A stretch of DNA of 64,000 bases from RPQJ01 sp044226195 (lineage in GTDB: Bacteria > Pseudomonadota > Gammaproteobacteria > Steroidobacterales > Steroidobacteraceae). This document shows, one piece after another, positions 25,335-34,909 of this stretch (its first letter is position 1; each line of letters opens with the position of its first letter). A program made the translations under genes and the position numbers. The notes below the pieces were generated by a model. That model saw nothing but the letters and a program-made list of their open reading frames with translations. It was not told the DNA's origin and did no database searches. Location of the stretch: assembly GCA_044226195.1 (NCBI GenBank), contig JBGAHO010000009.1, positions 1-64,000 of the forward strand, given 5' to 3'.

Positions 25335-27386
25335 TTGGCCGACACCAGACCCATACCGCTCGTCGTCCTGTCCCGTCAGCAGGATCCGGTCGAGATCATC
25401 AACAGCGCGCTGCGCAACGCCGGCCACCCCGTGCATTGCGCCTGGATCCGCGACCTGGCCGATCTCGGGGACGCCCTCGGGCAGCACTCGCCGCAGCTGA
25501 TCTTCATGGTGCTGAACGACCTGGAGGAAGCCCGGGCGGCCCTCGAGCTGCGCCGGCGCCTCGCCACGCGCGTGCCGACCATCCTGGTGCGCGATGCGCT
25601 CACCGAGCAGGACCTCGTGCGCGGCATCGAACTCGGCGCCCAGGACGTCGTGACGCTCGCCGCGCGCGCCCGCCTGCAGGCCGTGGCGACGCGCGAACTG
25701 CAGTCGTCGCGCCTCGACCAGACCCTCTCCGGCACGCTCGCCTCCGCCCGCTCCTACCGGGACCAGATGAAGGCGTTCATGACCGGCTCGACCGACGCGA
25801 TCGCCCACGTGCAGGAAGGCATCGTGGTCGACGTCAATCCGGCGTGGATGGAGCTGTTCGGCTTCCACGACCCGAACGCGCTGGTCGGCCAGCCGCTGAT
25901 GGACCACTTCGAAGCGTCCAGCCACGCCGCGCTGAAGGGCGCGCTGGTGGCGGCGGCCCAGGGCCGCTGGTCCGATCACTCGCTCAGCACGACGGCCGTG
26001 CAGCACGACGGCACGCGCCTGCCGCTCGAGCTCGCGTTCGAGCAGTTCGAGTTCGAGGGCGAGCCGGCGATCCGCCTGCGGGTCGCCACGCAGCGGCGCG
26101 ACCTCGAGTCGCTGACGCGCCAGCTCGATGACGCCATGCGACACGACGCGGCCACCGGCCTGCTGCGCCGCACGGCCTTCCTGGAACGGGCCAATGCCCG
26201 GGCCGGCCAGACGCTGAAGGGCGGCTTGCGTGCGATTGCCTACTTCGAGCCGGACAAGCTCGCGACGCTCGAGGCGGAGCACGGTCCGCTCTCGATCGAG
26301 GAATTCCTCACGAGCGTCGGCACGACGCTGCGCGCGCAACTGCAGCCCGGGGATCTTGCGGCCCGCGTCTCGCCCGCCGGCTTCGCCGTGCTGTTCGAGC
26401 GCGGCAACTCGCGCGACCTCGAGGCCTGGGTCAACCTCGTCCTCGGCCGCCTGGCGGCGACTCCGCACAAGTGCAATGGCGGCCAGGTCAAGGCCACCTG
26501 CAGCGCCGGTGCCGTTACCTGCCTCGCGGGAGGCGAGCCGATCGCGCGGCCCCTGCAGACCGCGATCGAAGCGCAGCGTGAGGCCGCCCGCGCAGGTGGC
26601 AACCGGGTCATGCGGCGCGAGACGGCCGCCCCGGGCAAGCCCGAACTCGGCGAGGCGGACCGCACCTGGGCCGCGCAGATCAAGTCGGCCCTGATGGCGA
26701 ACCGCTTCCGCCTCGTGCAGCAGCCGATCGCCAGCCTCGTCGGCGAGGACCACGCGATGTTCGACATCGTGGTGCGCATGCTCGACGAGAAGGGCCAGGA
26801 AGTGCTGCCGTCGGAATTCCTCGCGGCCGCCGAGCGCATCGACCTGATGAAGAACATCGACCGCTGGGTGGTCGGCGCCGCGATGTCGTTCTGCGCGTCG
26901 AAGAAGCCGCATCGCGTCTTCGTCCGCCTGTCGCGCGACTCGCTCAAGGACGAGACGCTCGGCGCCTGGCTGCACCAGCAGCTCAAGGCCTCCGGCATCG
27001 AGCCGGGCAAGGTCGTGATCGAGCTGAACGAGGACCTCGCGACCCGCCACATCAAGGAAGCCCGCCACCTGCAGAAGCTGCTGAAACTGCTCGGCATGGA
27101 GCTCGCGGTCGAGCACTTCGGCTCGAGCGGCGACCCGTCCGCACTCGTGAGCCGACTGCCGATCAACTACGTGAAGATCGACGGCGCGCTGATGCAGGGC
27201 CTCGCCAACGACCGGCCGCTGCAGGACAAGGTGAAGACCCTGGTCGACCTCGCCAAGGAACACCACATCACCACCATCGCCGAGCGCGTCGAGGACGCGA
27301 ACACGATGGCCGTGCTGTGGCAGCTCGGCGTCGAGTTCATCCAGGGCTACTTCGTCAACAGCCCCGAGCAGGTCACGATCGGCTGA
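25335..27386 (+). CDS. FimX-like protein: degenerate receiver-PAS-GGDEF-EAL
   Basis: 683 residues. Residues 1-125 resemble a receiver but lack the phosphoacceptor Asp (LIFMVLNDLEE). Residues ~145-255 form a PAS domain (GIVVDVNPAWMELFGF). Residues ~262-430 are a GGDEF fold whose active loop reads SPAGF (346-350). Residues ~445-683 are an EAL fold in which EALxR reads DIVVR (477-481) and the catalytic DDFG reads EHFG (593-596), while IELNE, VKID and GYF persist. Catalysis is therefore unlikely; c-di-GMP binding is possible, as in FimX, which controls type IV pili. TTG start at 25335 has GGGGG upstream. Confidence 0.85.
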   Translation: MADTRPIPLVVLSRQQDPVEIINSALRNAGHPVHCAWIRDLADLGDALGQHSPQLIFMVLNDLEEARAALELRRRLATRVPTILVRDALTEQDLVRGIELGAQDVVTLAARARLQAVATRELQSSRLDQTLSGTLASARSYRDQMKAFMTGSTDAIAHVQEGIVVDVNPAWMELFGFHDPNALVGQPLMDHFEASSHAALKGALVAAAQGRWSDHSLSTTAVQHDGTRLPLELAFEQFEFEGEPAIRLRVATQRRDLESLTRQLDDAMRHDAATGLLRRTAFLERANARAGQTLKGGLRAIAYFEPDKLATLEAEHGPLSIEEFLTSVGTTLRAQLQPGDLAARVSPAGFAVLFERGNSRDLEAWVNLVLGRLAATPHKCNGGQVKATCSAGAVTCLAGGEPIARPLQTAIEAQREAARAGGNRVMRRETAAPGKPELGEADRTWAAQIKSALMANRFRLVQQPIASLVGEDHAMFDIVVRMLDEKGQEVLPSEFLAAAERIDLMKNIDRWVVGAAMSFCASKKPHRVFVRLSRDSLKDETLGAWLHQQLKASGIEPGKVVIELNEDLATRHIKEARHLQKLLKLLGMELAVEHFGSSGDPSALVSRLPINYVKIDGALMQGLANDRPLQDKVKTLVDLAKEHHITTIAERVEDANTMAVLWQLGVEFIQGYFVNSPEQVTIG

Positions 27387-27389
27387 CGG

Positions 27390-29660
27390 TCAGGCCTCGA
27401 GCTCGAGGCCGTCGACCTTGCGCCAGCCCCGCGGCAGCACCGCGCCGCGCTGGCCGCGCTCGCCGCGGTACTCGCCGAGTTCCTTGTACGAGAGGCTCAT
27501 GTGCCGCTCGCCCATCAGCAGGCGCAGCGTCTGCCCCGGCGCCACCGTCGCGATCGCGAGCAGTGACTCCGGCTCGACCAGCGACCTCCTGGTCGAGATG
27601 CCGAAGATCTTGTTGCCCTTGCCGCGCGGCAACTCCGGCAGGTCCGCGGCCGGGAACGTCAGCAGCCGGCCTTCGGAATTGAGCGCCGCCAGCAGCGCCT
27701 GCTCGCCGCCCGCGAGGGGCACCGGGCCGATGGCCACGGCCTCGTCCGGCACGTTCAAGACCGCCTTGCCGGCGCGGTTGCGGCTGTGCAGGTCCTCGAG
27801 CTTCGCGATGAAGCCGTAGCCCGCGCTGCTCGCGAGCACGCAACGATCCTGCGGATCGCCGATCAGCACGCCCGCGAAGGTGGCGCCGTCCGGCGGGTCG
27901 AGACGCCCGGACAGCGGCTCGCCCTGTCCGCGCGCGGACGGCAGCGTGTGGGCCAGCAGGCTGTAGGCGCGCCCGGTGCTGTCGAGGAAGACCGCGAGCT
28001 GCGTGCTGCGCCCGCGCGCGCACGACCGGTACTCGTCGCCGGTCTTGTAGGACAGCGAGCGCGGGTCGATCTCGTGGCCCTTGGCCTGGCGCACCCAGCC
28101 GCTCTTCGAGAGCACGACGGTGACCGGCTCGCTCGCGACCAGTTCGGTCTCGTCGATGGCCTGCGCCGCGACGGCACCTTCCACGAGCTTGCTGCGCCGC
28201 GCATCGCCGTACTTCTCGGCGTCGGCGAGGATCTCATCGCGCACCAGCTTGCGGAGCTTCGCCTTGCTGCCGAGCAGTTTCTCCAGCTGGTCGCGCTCCT
28301 TCGCCAGCTCGCCCTGCTCGCCGCGGATCTTCATTTCCTCGAGCCGCGCGAGGTGGCGCAGCTTGGTCTCGAGGATCGCCTCGGCTTGCGCCTCGGAGAG
28401 CCGGAACCGCGCGATCAGCGCCGCCTTCGGGTCGTCCTCGGTACGAACGATGCGGATGACCTCGTCGAGGTTCAGGAACGCGATGAGCAGGCCGTCGAGG
28501 ATGTGCAGCCGCGCATTGACCTTGTCGAGCCGGAACTGCAGCCGGCGCGTGACCGTGTCGATGCGGAACGACAGCCACTCCTCGAGCAGCAGCTTCAGGC
28601 CCATGACCCGCGGACGGCCGTCGCGCGCAATCACGTTCAGGTTGACGCGGTAGGTGCGCTCGAGATCGGTCGTGGCGAACAGGTGCGCCATCACCTGGCC
28701 GGTGTCGACGCGGTTGGAGCGCGGCGTGATCACGAGACGCGTCGGGTGCTCGTGGTCCGATTCGTCGCGCAGGTCCTCGATCATCGGCAGCTTCTTGGCG
28801 CGCATCTGCGCCGCGATCTGCTCCAGCACCTTGGCGCCCGAGACCTGGTACGGCAGCTCGGTGATCACGATCTCGCCATCGTCGATCTCGAACCGGGCAC
28901 GGGCCCGGAACGTGCCGTTGCCGGTGGCGTAGAGGTTGGCCAGTTCCGACTTCGGCGTGATGATCTCGGCGCCGGTCGGGAAGTCCGGTCCGTGGATGTG
29001 CTCGCAGAGCTGGGCCACCGTCGCCTTGGGCTCGTCGAGCAGGCGCACGCACGCGGCCGCGACTTCCTTGAGGTTGTGCGGCGGGATGTCCGTCGCCATG
29101 CCGACGGCGATGCCGGTCGCGCCGTTCAGCAGCAGGTTGGGGAGCCGCGCCGGGAGCAGCGCCGGCTCCTCCAGCGAGCCGTCGAAATTCGGCTGCCAGT
29201 CGACCGTGCCCTGGCCGAGCTCGGACAGCAGCACCTCGGCGTAGCGCGTGAGCTTCGACTCGGTGTAGCGCATCGCCGCGAACGACTTCGGGTCGTCCGG
29301 CGAGCCGAAGTTGCCCTGCCCGTCCACGATCGGGTAGCGATACGAGAACGGCTGGGCCATCAGCACCATCGCCTCGTAGCACGCGGAATCGCCGTGCGGA
29401 TGGAACTTGCCGATCACGTCGCCGACGGTGCGCGCCGACTTCTTGTGCTTGGCCGTCGCGGCGAGGCCGAGCTCGCTCATCGCGTAGATGATGCGGCGCT
29501 GCACGGGCTTGAGGCCGTCGCCCACGTGCGGCAGCGCGCGGTCGAGGATGACGTACATCGAATATTCGAGGTACGCCCGCTCGGTGAAGTGGCGCAGCGG
29601 CTCGCGCTCGACGCCCTCGAATTCCAGGGGCGGCTGCGCGCCGCCTTTGTCCTTGCTCAT
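27390..29660 (-). CDS. parC: DNA topoisomerase IV subunit A
   Basis: 756 residues; cleavage-rejoining subunit that decatenates daughter chromosomes. The catalytic Tyr132 is in AAMRYTES. The quinolone-resistance region HPHGDSACYEA has wild-type Ser92 and Glu96 (E. coli Ser80 and Glu84). The C-terminal beta-pinwheel region contains the degenerate repeat blades, including SLSYKELGEYRGERGQRG. It overlaps parE by four bases and converges on the FimX-like gene, leaving only three bases between stops. Confidence 0.97.
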   Translation of the reverse strand: MSKDKGGAQPPLEFEGVEREPLRHFTERAYLEYSMYVILDRALPHVGDGLKPVQRRIIYAMSELGLAATAKHKKSARTVGDVIGKFHPHGDSACYEAMVLMAQPFSYRYPIVDGQGNFGSPDDPKSFAAMRYTESKLTRYAEVLLSELGQGTVDWQPNFDGSLEEPALLPARLPNLLLNGATGIAVGMATDIPPHNLKEVAAACVRLLDEPKATVAQLCEHIHGPDFPTGAEIITPKSELANLYATGNGTFRARARFEIDDGEIVITELPYQVSGAKVLEQIAAQMRAKKLPMIEDLRDESDHEHPTRLVITPRSNRVDTGQVMAHLFATTDLERTYRVNLNVIARDGRPRVMGLKLLLEEWLSFRIDTVTRRLQFRLDKVNARLHILDGLLIAFLNLDEVIRIVRTEDDPKAALIARFRLSEAQAEAILETKLRHLARLEEMKIRGEQGELAKERDQLEKLLGSKAKLRKLVRDEILADAEKYGDARRSKLVEGAVAAQAIDETELVASEPVTVVLSKSGWVRQAKGHEIDPRSLSYKTGDEYRSCARGRSTQLAVFLDSTGRAYSLLAHTLPSARGQGEPLSGRLDPPDGATFAGVLIGDPQDRCVLASSAGYGFIAKLEDLHSRNRAGKAVLNVPDEAVAIGPVPLAGGEQALLAALNSEGRLLTFPAADLPELPRGKGNKIFGISTRRSLVEPESLLAIATVAPGQTLRLLMGERHMSLSYKELGEYRGERGQRGAVLPRGWRKVDGLELEA

Positions 29661-31594
29661 GCGTCACTCGCCTCGGCGCCGGGCGCGGCCGCATCGAGCG
29701 GCGCGACGACCGATGCCAGGTTACCCTTGGTTTCCAGCCACTCGCGCCGGTCCGACGCGCGCTTCTTGGCCAGCAGCATGTCCATCAGCTGGTCCGCCTG
29801 GTCGTGCGCGTCGATCGTGAGCTGCACCAGGCGCCGCGTCTCGGGCGCCATCGTGGTCTCGCGCAGCTGCAGCGGGTTCATCTCGCCGAGGCCCTTGAAG
29901 CGCGTCACCATCGGCCTGGCGCGCGGGTTCTCGGCGCGGATGCGCTCGAGGATGCCGTTGCGCTCCGCGTCGTCGAGCGCGTACTCGACGTTCTTGCCGT
30001 AGTCGATGCGATAGAGCGGCGGCATCGCGACGTAGACGTGTCCCGCGAGCACGAGCGGGCGGAAGTGGCGCAGGAACAGCGCGCACAGCAGCGTCGCGAT
30101 GTGCATGCCGTCCGAGTCGGCGTCCGCGAGGATGCAGATCTTGTCGTAGCGCAGGTTGGAGATGTCGGTCATGCCCGGATCCACGCCGATCGCCACCGTG
30201 ATGTCGTGCACCTCCTGCGACGACAGCACCTCGCCCGGCTCGACCTCCCAGGTGTTGAGGATCTTGCCGCGCAGGGGCATCACGGCCTGGTATTCGCGGT
30301 CGCGCGCCTGCTTGGCCGAGCCGCCGGCCGAATCGCCTTCGACCAGGAACAGTTCCGCGCGCTTCGGGTCGCCGCTGCTGCAGTCGGCCAGCTTGCCCGG
30401 CAGCGCCGGCCCGGCCACCACGCGCTTGCGCGCCACCTTCTGGCTGGCCCGCAGCCGCGTCTGGGCGTTGGCGATCGCGAGCTGCGCGATCTTCTCGCCC
30501 TGCTCCGGGTGCTGCGCGAGCCAGAGCCCGAACTGGTCCTTGACGATGCCCGAGACGAAGGCCGCCGGCTCGCGGGAGGACAGCCGCTCCTTGGTCTGGC
30601 CCGCAAACTGCGGGTCGCGCATCTTCATCGAGAGCACGTAGCTGGTGTCGTCCCAGACGTCCTCGGGGGCGAGCTTCAGGCCGCGCGGCAGCAGGTTGCG
30701 GAACTCGCAGAACTCGCGCACCGCCTCGGTCAGGCCGAGCCGGAAGCCGTTGACGTGCGTGCCGCCCTGCGCGGTCGGGATGAGGTTCACGTAGCTCTCT
30801 TCGAAGCGCGTCGCGCCGTCCGTGCGCCACACGACCGCCCAGTCCACGCCCTCCTGGTCGCCCTCGATCTTGCCGGTGAACGGCTCGTCGGGCAGGAACT
30901 CGCCCCCGGCCAGCGACTCGCGCAGGTACTGCCCGAGCCCCTCCGTGTAGAGCCATTCCTCCTTCTCGCCGGTCTTCTCGTGGTGGAAGCGCACCTTGAG
31001 GCCGGGGCACAGCACGGCCTTGGCTTTCAGCACGTGTTTGAGCTTCGGCAGGGCGAAGTCCGGATTGTCGAAGTACGACGTGTCCGGCCAGAAGCGCACC
31101 GTGGTACCGGTGTTGTTCTTGCCGACGTCGCCCACGACTTCGAGCTTCGAGTGCACCTTCCCGTTCTTGAACGAGATGTTGTATTCCTTGCCGCCGCGCC
31201 GGACCCAGCACTCGAGGTGCTTCGACAGCGCGTTCACGACCGATACGCCGACCCCGTGCAGGCCGCCGGAGAACTTGTAGCCGGAGTCGGCGGAGAACTT
31301 GCCGCCCGCATGCAGCCGCGTGAGGATCAGCTCGACGCCGCTCACCTTCTCCTTCGGGTGGATGTCGACGGGCATGCCGCGGCCGTCGTCGACGACTTCG
31401 AGCGAGCCGTCCTGGTAGACGTTGACGTCGATCCGGCTGCAGTGCCCGGCCAGGGCCTCGTCGACGCTGTTGTCGATCACCTCGTGCGCGAGGTGATTGG
31501 GCCGGCTCGTGTCGGTGTACATGCCGGGCCGGCGCCGGACGGGCTCGAGGCCACTCAGGACCTCGATGTCCTGGGCCGTGTAGGACTGGCTCAT
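29657..31594 (-). CDS. parE: DNA topoisomerase IV subunit B
   Basis: 645-residue ATPase subunit of topoisomerase IV. GHKL motifs are visible: VIDNSVDEALAG (Mg-binding Asn), VDDGRGMPVDIH, and the GGLHGVGVSVVNAL lid. The TOPRIM region has EGDSAGGSAKQ, PLRGKILN and DADSDGMHI. The short form without the gyrase insert indicates ParE rather than GyrB. It leads a parE-parC operon and is divergent from xseB. Confidence 0.97.
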   Translation of the reverse strand: MSQSYTAQDIEVLSGLEPVRRRPGMYTDTSRPNHLAHEVIDNSVDEALAGHCSRIDVNVYQDGSLEVVDDGRGMPVDIHPKEKVSGVELILTRLHAGGKFSADSGYKFSGGLHGVGVSVVNALSKHLECWVRRGGKEYNISFKNGKVHSKLEVVGDVGKNNTGTTVRFWPDTSYFDNPDFALPKLKHVLKAKAVLCPGLKVRFHHEKTGEKEEWLYTEGLGQYLRESLAGGEFLPDEPFTGKIEGDQEGVDWAVVWRTDGATRFEESYVNLIPTAQGGTHVNGFRLGLTEAVREFCEFRNLLPRGLKLAPEDVWDDTSYVLSMKMRDPQFAGQTKERLSSREPAAFVSGIVKDQFGLWLAQHPEQGEKIAQLAIANAQTRLRASQKVARKRVVAGPALPGKLADCSSGDPKRAELFLVEGDSAGGSAKQARDREYQAVMPLRGKILNTWEVEPGEVLSSQEVHDITVAIGVDPGMTDISNLRYDKICILADADSDGMHIATLLCALFLRHFRPLVLAGHVYVAMPPLYRIDYGKNVEYALDDAERNGILERIRAENPRARPMVTRFKGLGEMNPLQLRETTMAPETRRLVQLTIDAHDQADQLMDMLLAKKRASDRREWLETKGNLASVVAPLDAAAPGAEASDA

Positions 31595-31636
31595 TCGCTG
31601 ATGTTTCCGCAGGCAGGCGTTCGGAAAAGCGCGCGG

Positions 31637-31665
31637 ATTCTAGCAGCACTCCCGGACGGTGTCCG
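31637..31665 (-). promoter_or_regulatory. Candidate parE promoter
   Basis: Minus-strand CGGACA (31660-31665), 17-base spacer, TAGAAT (31637-31642) with a preceding TGC that makes an extended -10. It lies about 43 bases from the parE start, the best consensus promoter in the window. Confidence 0.6.
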
Positions 31666-31735
31666 GGGCGACGGACCGCGCCGCGTTGACCGACCTGACC
31701 CCCTGTGTAACGCTTGTCGTCCTGCGGAGCGTGAC

Positions 31736-31978
31736 GTGACCACCCGGAAAGGCAAAACCCCAGATTTCGAGCAGTCGCTGGCCGAACTCGAGGCCACCGT
31801 CGAGCGGCTCGAACAGGGCGACCTGCCTCTCGAGGAGGCCCTCAAGCAGTTCGAGCGCGGCATCGGCCTCGCGCGCAGCTGCGAGGAAGCGCTCAAGCAG
31901 GCCGAGCAGAAGGTGGAGATTCTCCTGAAGAAGACGCCGGAGGCGGCACCGGAGAGTTTCGAGCCGGTCGACGAATGA
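31736..31978 (+). CDS. xseB: Exodeoxyribonuclease VII small subunit
   Basis: 80 residues with the family core DFEQSLAELEATVERLEQGD and LEEALKQFERGIGLA, two amphipathic helices that form the multimer wrapping XseA. GTG at 31736 is the start; an upstream-open frame across the parE antisense is not coding. Stop overlaps ispA by four bases. The xseB-ispA-dxs order is a gammaproteobacterial standard. A TTGACC at 31686-31691 could serve as -35, but no strong -10 follows. Confidence 0.93.
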   Translation: MTTRKGKTPDFEQSLAELEATVERLEQGDLPLEEALKQFERGIGLARSCEEALKQAEQKVEILLKKTPEAAPESFEPVDE

Positions 31979-32898
31979 GCCCGGTCGCGCCCGCAATCGC
32001 CGCCGGCGGTCCGCTCGCCACCCAGTTCGACGGCTGGCGCGCGCGTGTCGAGGCCGAACTCGACCGCTGGCTGCCCTCCGACACGTCCATGCCGCAGCGC
32101 CTGCATGCCGCGCAGCGCTACAGCGTGCTGGCCCCCGGCAAGCGCATCCGCCCGGCCCTCGTCTACGCCACCGCCGAGACGCTCGGGCTGCCGCTCACGC
32201 GCGTCGACGCCCCGGCGTGCGCGGTCGAACTGATCCACTGCTATTCGCTGATCCACGACGACCTGCCGGCCATGGACGACGACGACCTGCGCCGCGGCCT
32301 GCCGACCTGCCACAAGGCCTACGACGAGGCGACCGCGATCCTCGCGGGCGACTCGCTGCAGGTGCTGGCGTTCAAGGTCCTGGCCGCCCACCCGGGGCTG
32401 CCGGACGATCCCCGGGTGCGGGTGCGCATCATCGAGACCCTCGCGGACGCGAGCGGCACGGCGGGCATGGCCGGCGGGCAGGCGCTCGACCTCGCCGCGG
32501 AAGGCCGCGTACTGACGCTGGACGAAGTCGAGCAGGTGCACCGCCTCAAGACCGGGGCCCTGATCCAGGCGAGCGTGGTGATGGCGGCCCACTGCCGGCC
32601 CGACCTGCCCGAGGCGCAGGCGGCCGCGCTTGCGGAATTCGGCTCGCTCGTCGGGTTCGCCTTCCAGGTCCAGGACGACATCCTCGACGTGGAGGGTGAC
32701 GTGGCCGTGATCGGCAAGCCGCCGGGCAGCGACGTCGCGCGCGGCATGCCCACCTACGTGGCGATGGCCGGGCTCGACGCAGCCCGCGCGCGGGTCCGCG
32801 ACCTGCACGAACGCGCCCGGGTGCTGCTGGAAACGCACGGCTGGAGCGGTGGACCGCTGGCCGCCCTCTCGAACTGGCTGCTGACCCGGACCCGCTGA
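31975..32898 (+). CDS. ispA: Farnesyl diphosphate synthase (geranyltranstransferase)
   Basis: 307-residue trans-prenyltransferase making C15 farnesyl diphosphate from IPP and DMAPP/GPP. The first Asp-rich motif is HDDLPAMDDDDLRRG and the second is QVQDDILDVEGD; KRIRPALVYA and GGQALDLAAEG are also typical. Overlaps xseB by four bases. The product feeds undecaprenyl and ubiquinone synthesis; pairing with dxs couples early and later isoprenoid steps. Confidence 0.95.
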   Translation: MSPVAPAIAAGGPLATQFDGWRARVEAELDRWLPSDTSMPQRLHAAQRYSVLAPGKRIRPALVYATAETLGLPLTRVDAPACAVELIHCYSLIHDDLPAMDDDDLRRGLPTCHKAYDEATAILAGDSLQVLAFKVLAAHPGLPDDPRVRVRIIETLADASGTAGMAGGQALDLAAEGRVLTLDEVEQVHRLKTGALIQASVVMAAHCRPDLPEAQAAALAEFGSLVGFAFQVQDDILDVEGDVAVIGKPPGSDVARGMPTYVAMAGLDAARARVRDLHERARVLLETHGWSGGPLAALSNWLLTRTR

Positions 32899-32924
32899 GC
32901 GGCCGGGGCAGCCCCGTGACTGTG

Positions 32925-32930
32925 TAGAAT
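32925..32930 (+). promoter_or_regulatory. TAGAAT -10-like box immediately before dxs
   Basis: TAGAAT ends seven bases before the dxs ATG. If used, transcription would start at or next to the start codon, giving a leaderless or nearly leaderless mRNA. No clear -35 is visible and dxs could also be read from the xseB-ispA transcript. Confidence 0.35.
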
Positions 32931-32937
32931 CGCGCCG

Positions 32938-34842
32938 ATGGCCTCGCCCGACACCTACCCGCTGCTGTCGAAGATCGACTCGCCGACGGACCTGCGCCGC
33001 CTGCCCCAGGCCCAGCTCGAGCCGCTGGCGGCCGAGTTGCGCGAGTTCCTGATCCAGACCGTGAGCCAGATGGGCGGTCACTTCGCGGCCGGCCTCGGCA
33101 CCGTCGAGCTGACGGTCGCCCTCCATTACGTGTTCGACACGCCGCACGACCGCCTCGTCTGGGACGTCGGCCACCAGGCCTACCCGCACAAGGTGCTGAC
33201 CGGGCGCCGCGACCGACTGCAGACCATCAAGCTGAAGGGCGGCCTCGCGCCGTTCCCGAGCCGGCAGGAAAGCGAATACGACACCTTCGGCGTCGGCCAT
33301 TCGAGCACTTCGATCAGCGCGGCGATCGGCATGGCGCTCGCGTCCGCGCGCGCAGGCATCAAGCGCCGCGTCGTGGCCGTGATCGGCGACGGTGCGATGA
33401 GCGCCGGCCAGGCGTTCGAGGCGCTCAATCACGCGGGCGCGCTCGACGCGAACGTGCTGGTGATCCTGAACGACAACGACATGTCGATCTCGGAGAACGT
33501 CGGCGCGCTGTCGAATTACTTCGCGCGCATCCTCTCCGGCAAGACCTACGCCGCCCTGCGCGAGGGCGGCAAGAAGATCCTGCGGCGCATGCCCACCGTG
33601 TGGGAACTCGCGCGCCGCTCCGAGGAGCACATGAAGGGCATGGTGCTGCCCGGCACGCTCTTCGAGGAAATGGGGTTCAACTACTTCGGCCCGATCGACG
33701 GCCACGACCTCGACGCGCTGGTGAAGACGCTGCGCAACCTGCGCGACGTCGAAGGCCCGCAGCTGCTGCACGTCGTCACCCGCAAGGGCAAGGGCTACGC
33801 ACCGGCCGAGGCCGACCCGATCAAGTGGCACGGTCCGGGCCCGTTCGATCCGGAGGCGGGCACGATCTTCAAGGACAAGGCGACCGGCCCGGCCTACACG
33901 CAGGTGTTCGGCCAGTGGCTGTGCGACATGGCCGAGCGCGACCCGCGCGTCATCGGCATCACGCCCGCCATGCGCGAGGGCTCGGGCCTCGTGGAGTTCT
34001 CGCGCCGCTTCCCGGACCGGTACTACGACGTCGCGATCGCCGAGCAGCACGCCGTCACGCTCGGGGCGGGCTTCGCCTGCGAGGGCGCGCGCCCGGTGGT
34101 CGCGATCTACTCGACGTTCCTGCAGCGGGCCTACGACCAGTTGATCCACGACGTCGCCCTGCAGCAGCTGCCGGTGACCTTCGCGGTCGACCGCGGCGGC
34201 CTCGTGGGCGGCGACGGTGCGACGCACCAGGGCGCGTTCGACCTCTCGTACCTGCGGTGCGTGCCGGGCCTGGTGGTGATGGCGCCCGCCGACGAGAACG
34301 AGTGCCGGCAGATGCTCTACACCGCCGTCATGCACGACGGCCCGGCCGCCGTGCGCTATCCGCGTGGCCAGGGTCCGGGCGTGAAGATCGAGCAGGAGAT
34401 GACCGCGCTGCCGATCGGCCGCGCGGAACTGCGGCGCGAGGGCCGCTCGGGCCTGCTGCTGCTGTCGTTCGGGACGATGCTCGCCTCCTGCGTCGCCCTC
34501 GCAGACCGGCTGGACGCGACGCTGGTGAACATGCGCTTCGTCAAGCCGCTCGACGAGGAACTGGTGCAGCGCCTCGCCGCGAGCCACGACTGCATCGTGA
34601 CGCTCGAGGAGAATGCGGTCGCGGGCGGCGCGGGCAGCGCCGTCGCCGAATGCCTCGCCGCCCACGGCATCGAGCGACCGATCCACCACGTCGGCATCCC
34701 CGACCGGTTCATCGAGCACGGCTCCCGCGACGACTGCCTGCGCATGGCGGGCCTCGATGCCGCCGGCGTGGAGCGCGCGGTGGTCGATTTCTGGGCGGCC
34801 CACCGCCCTGCCCGCCCGGCCGGAGTGGTCGGGGTTCGGTGA
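32938..34842 (+). CDS. dxs: 1-deoxy-D-xylulose-5-phosphate synthase
   Basis: 634-residue thiamine-diphosphate enzyme condensing pyruvate and glyceraldehyde-3-phosphate, first step of the MEP isoprenoid pathway and a source for thiamine and pyridoxal. The ThDP site is IGDGAMSAGQAFEALNHAG with the ILNDNDMSIS segment, the transketolase-like central domain has YDVAIAEQHAVTLGAG, and the C-terminal domain is intact. The N terminus MASPDTYPLLSKIDSPTDLR matches the family. No Shine-Dalgarno is visible between the putative -10 and ATG. Confidence 0.97.
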   Translation: MASPDTYPLLSKIDSPTDLRRLPQAQLEPLAAELREFLIQTVSQMGGHFAAGLGTVELTVALHYVFDTPHDRLVWDVGHQAYPHKVLTGRRDRLQTIKLKGGLAPFPSRQESEYDTFGVGHSSTSISAAIGMALASARAGIKRRVVAVIGDGAMSAGQAFEALNHAGALDANVLVILNDNDMSISENVGALSNYFARILSGKTYAALREGGKKILRRMPTVWELARRSEEHMKGMVLPGTLFEEMGFNYFGPIDGHDLDALVKTLRNLRDVEGPQLLHVVTRKGKGYAPAEADPIKWHGPGPFDPEAGTIFKDKATGPAYTQVFGQWLCDMAERDPRVIGITPAMREGSGLVEFSRRFPDRYYDVAIAEQHAVTLGAGFACEGARPVVAIYSTFLQRAYDQLIHDVALQQLPVTFAVDRGGLVGGDGATHQGAFDLSYLRCVPGLVVMAPADENECRQMLYTAVMHDGPAAVRYPRGQGPGVKIEQEMTALPIGRAELRREGRSGLLLLSFGTMLASCVALADRLDATLVNMRFVKPLDEELVQRLAASHDCIVTLEENAVAGGAGSAVAECLAAHGIERPIHHVGIPDRFIEHGSRDDCLRMAGLDAAGVERAVVDFWAAHRPARPAGVVGVR

Positions 34843-34858
34843 TCCGGGGCCGCTCCCG

Positions 34859-34864
34859 TATACT
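34859..34864 (+). promoter_or_regulatory. Candidate -10 box for folE2
   Basis: TATACT about 46 bases upstream of the folE2 ATG, in the short gap after dxs. A TTCGGT about 18 bases upstream is a weak -35. Confidence 0.4.
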
Positions 34865-34909
34865 GCGGAGCCTCCCGGCGGGCGGAATCCGCGGCAGCGG
34901 CCCGAGCGA

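Noticed and set aside
25335..27386. Active c-di-GMP cyclase/phosphodiesterase
   Set aside because: GGDEF reads SPAGF, EALxR reads DIVVR and DDFG reads EHFG.
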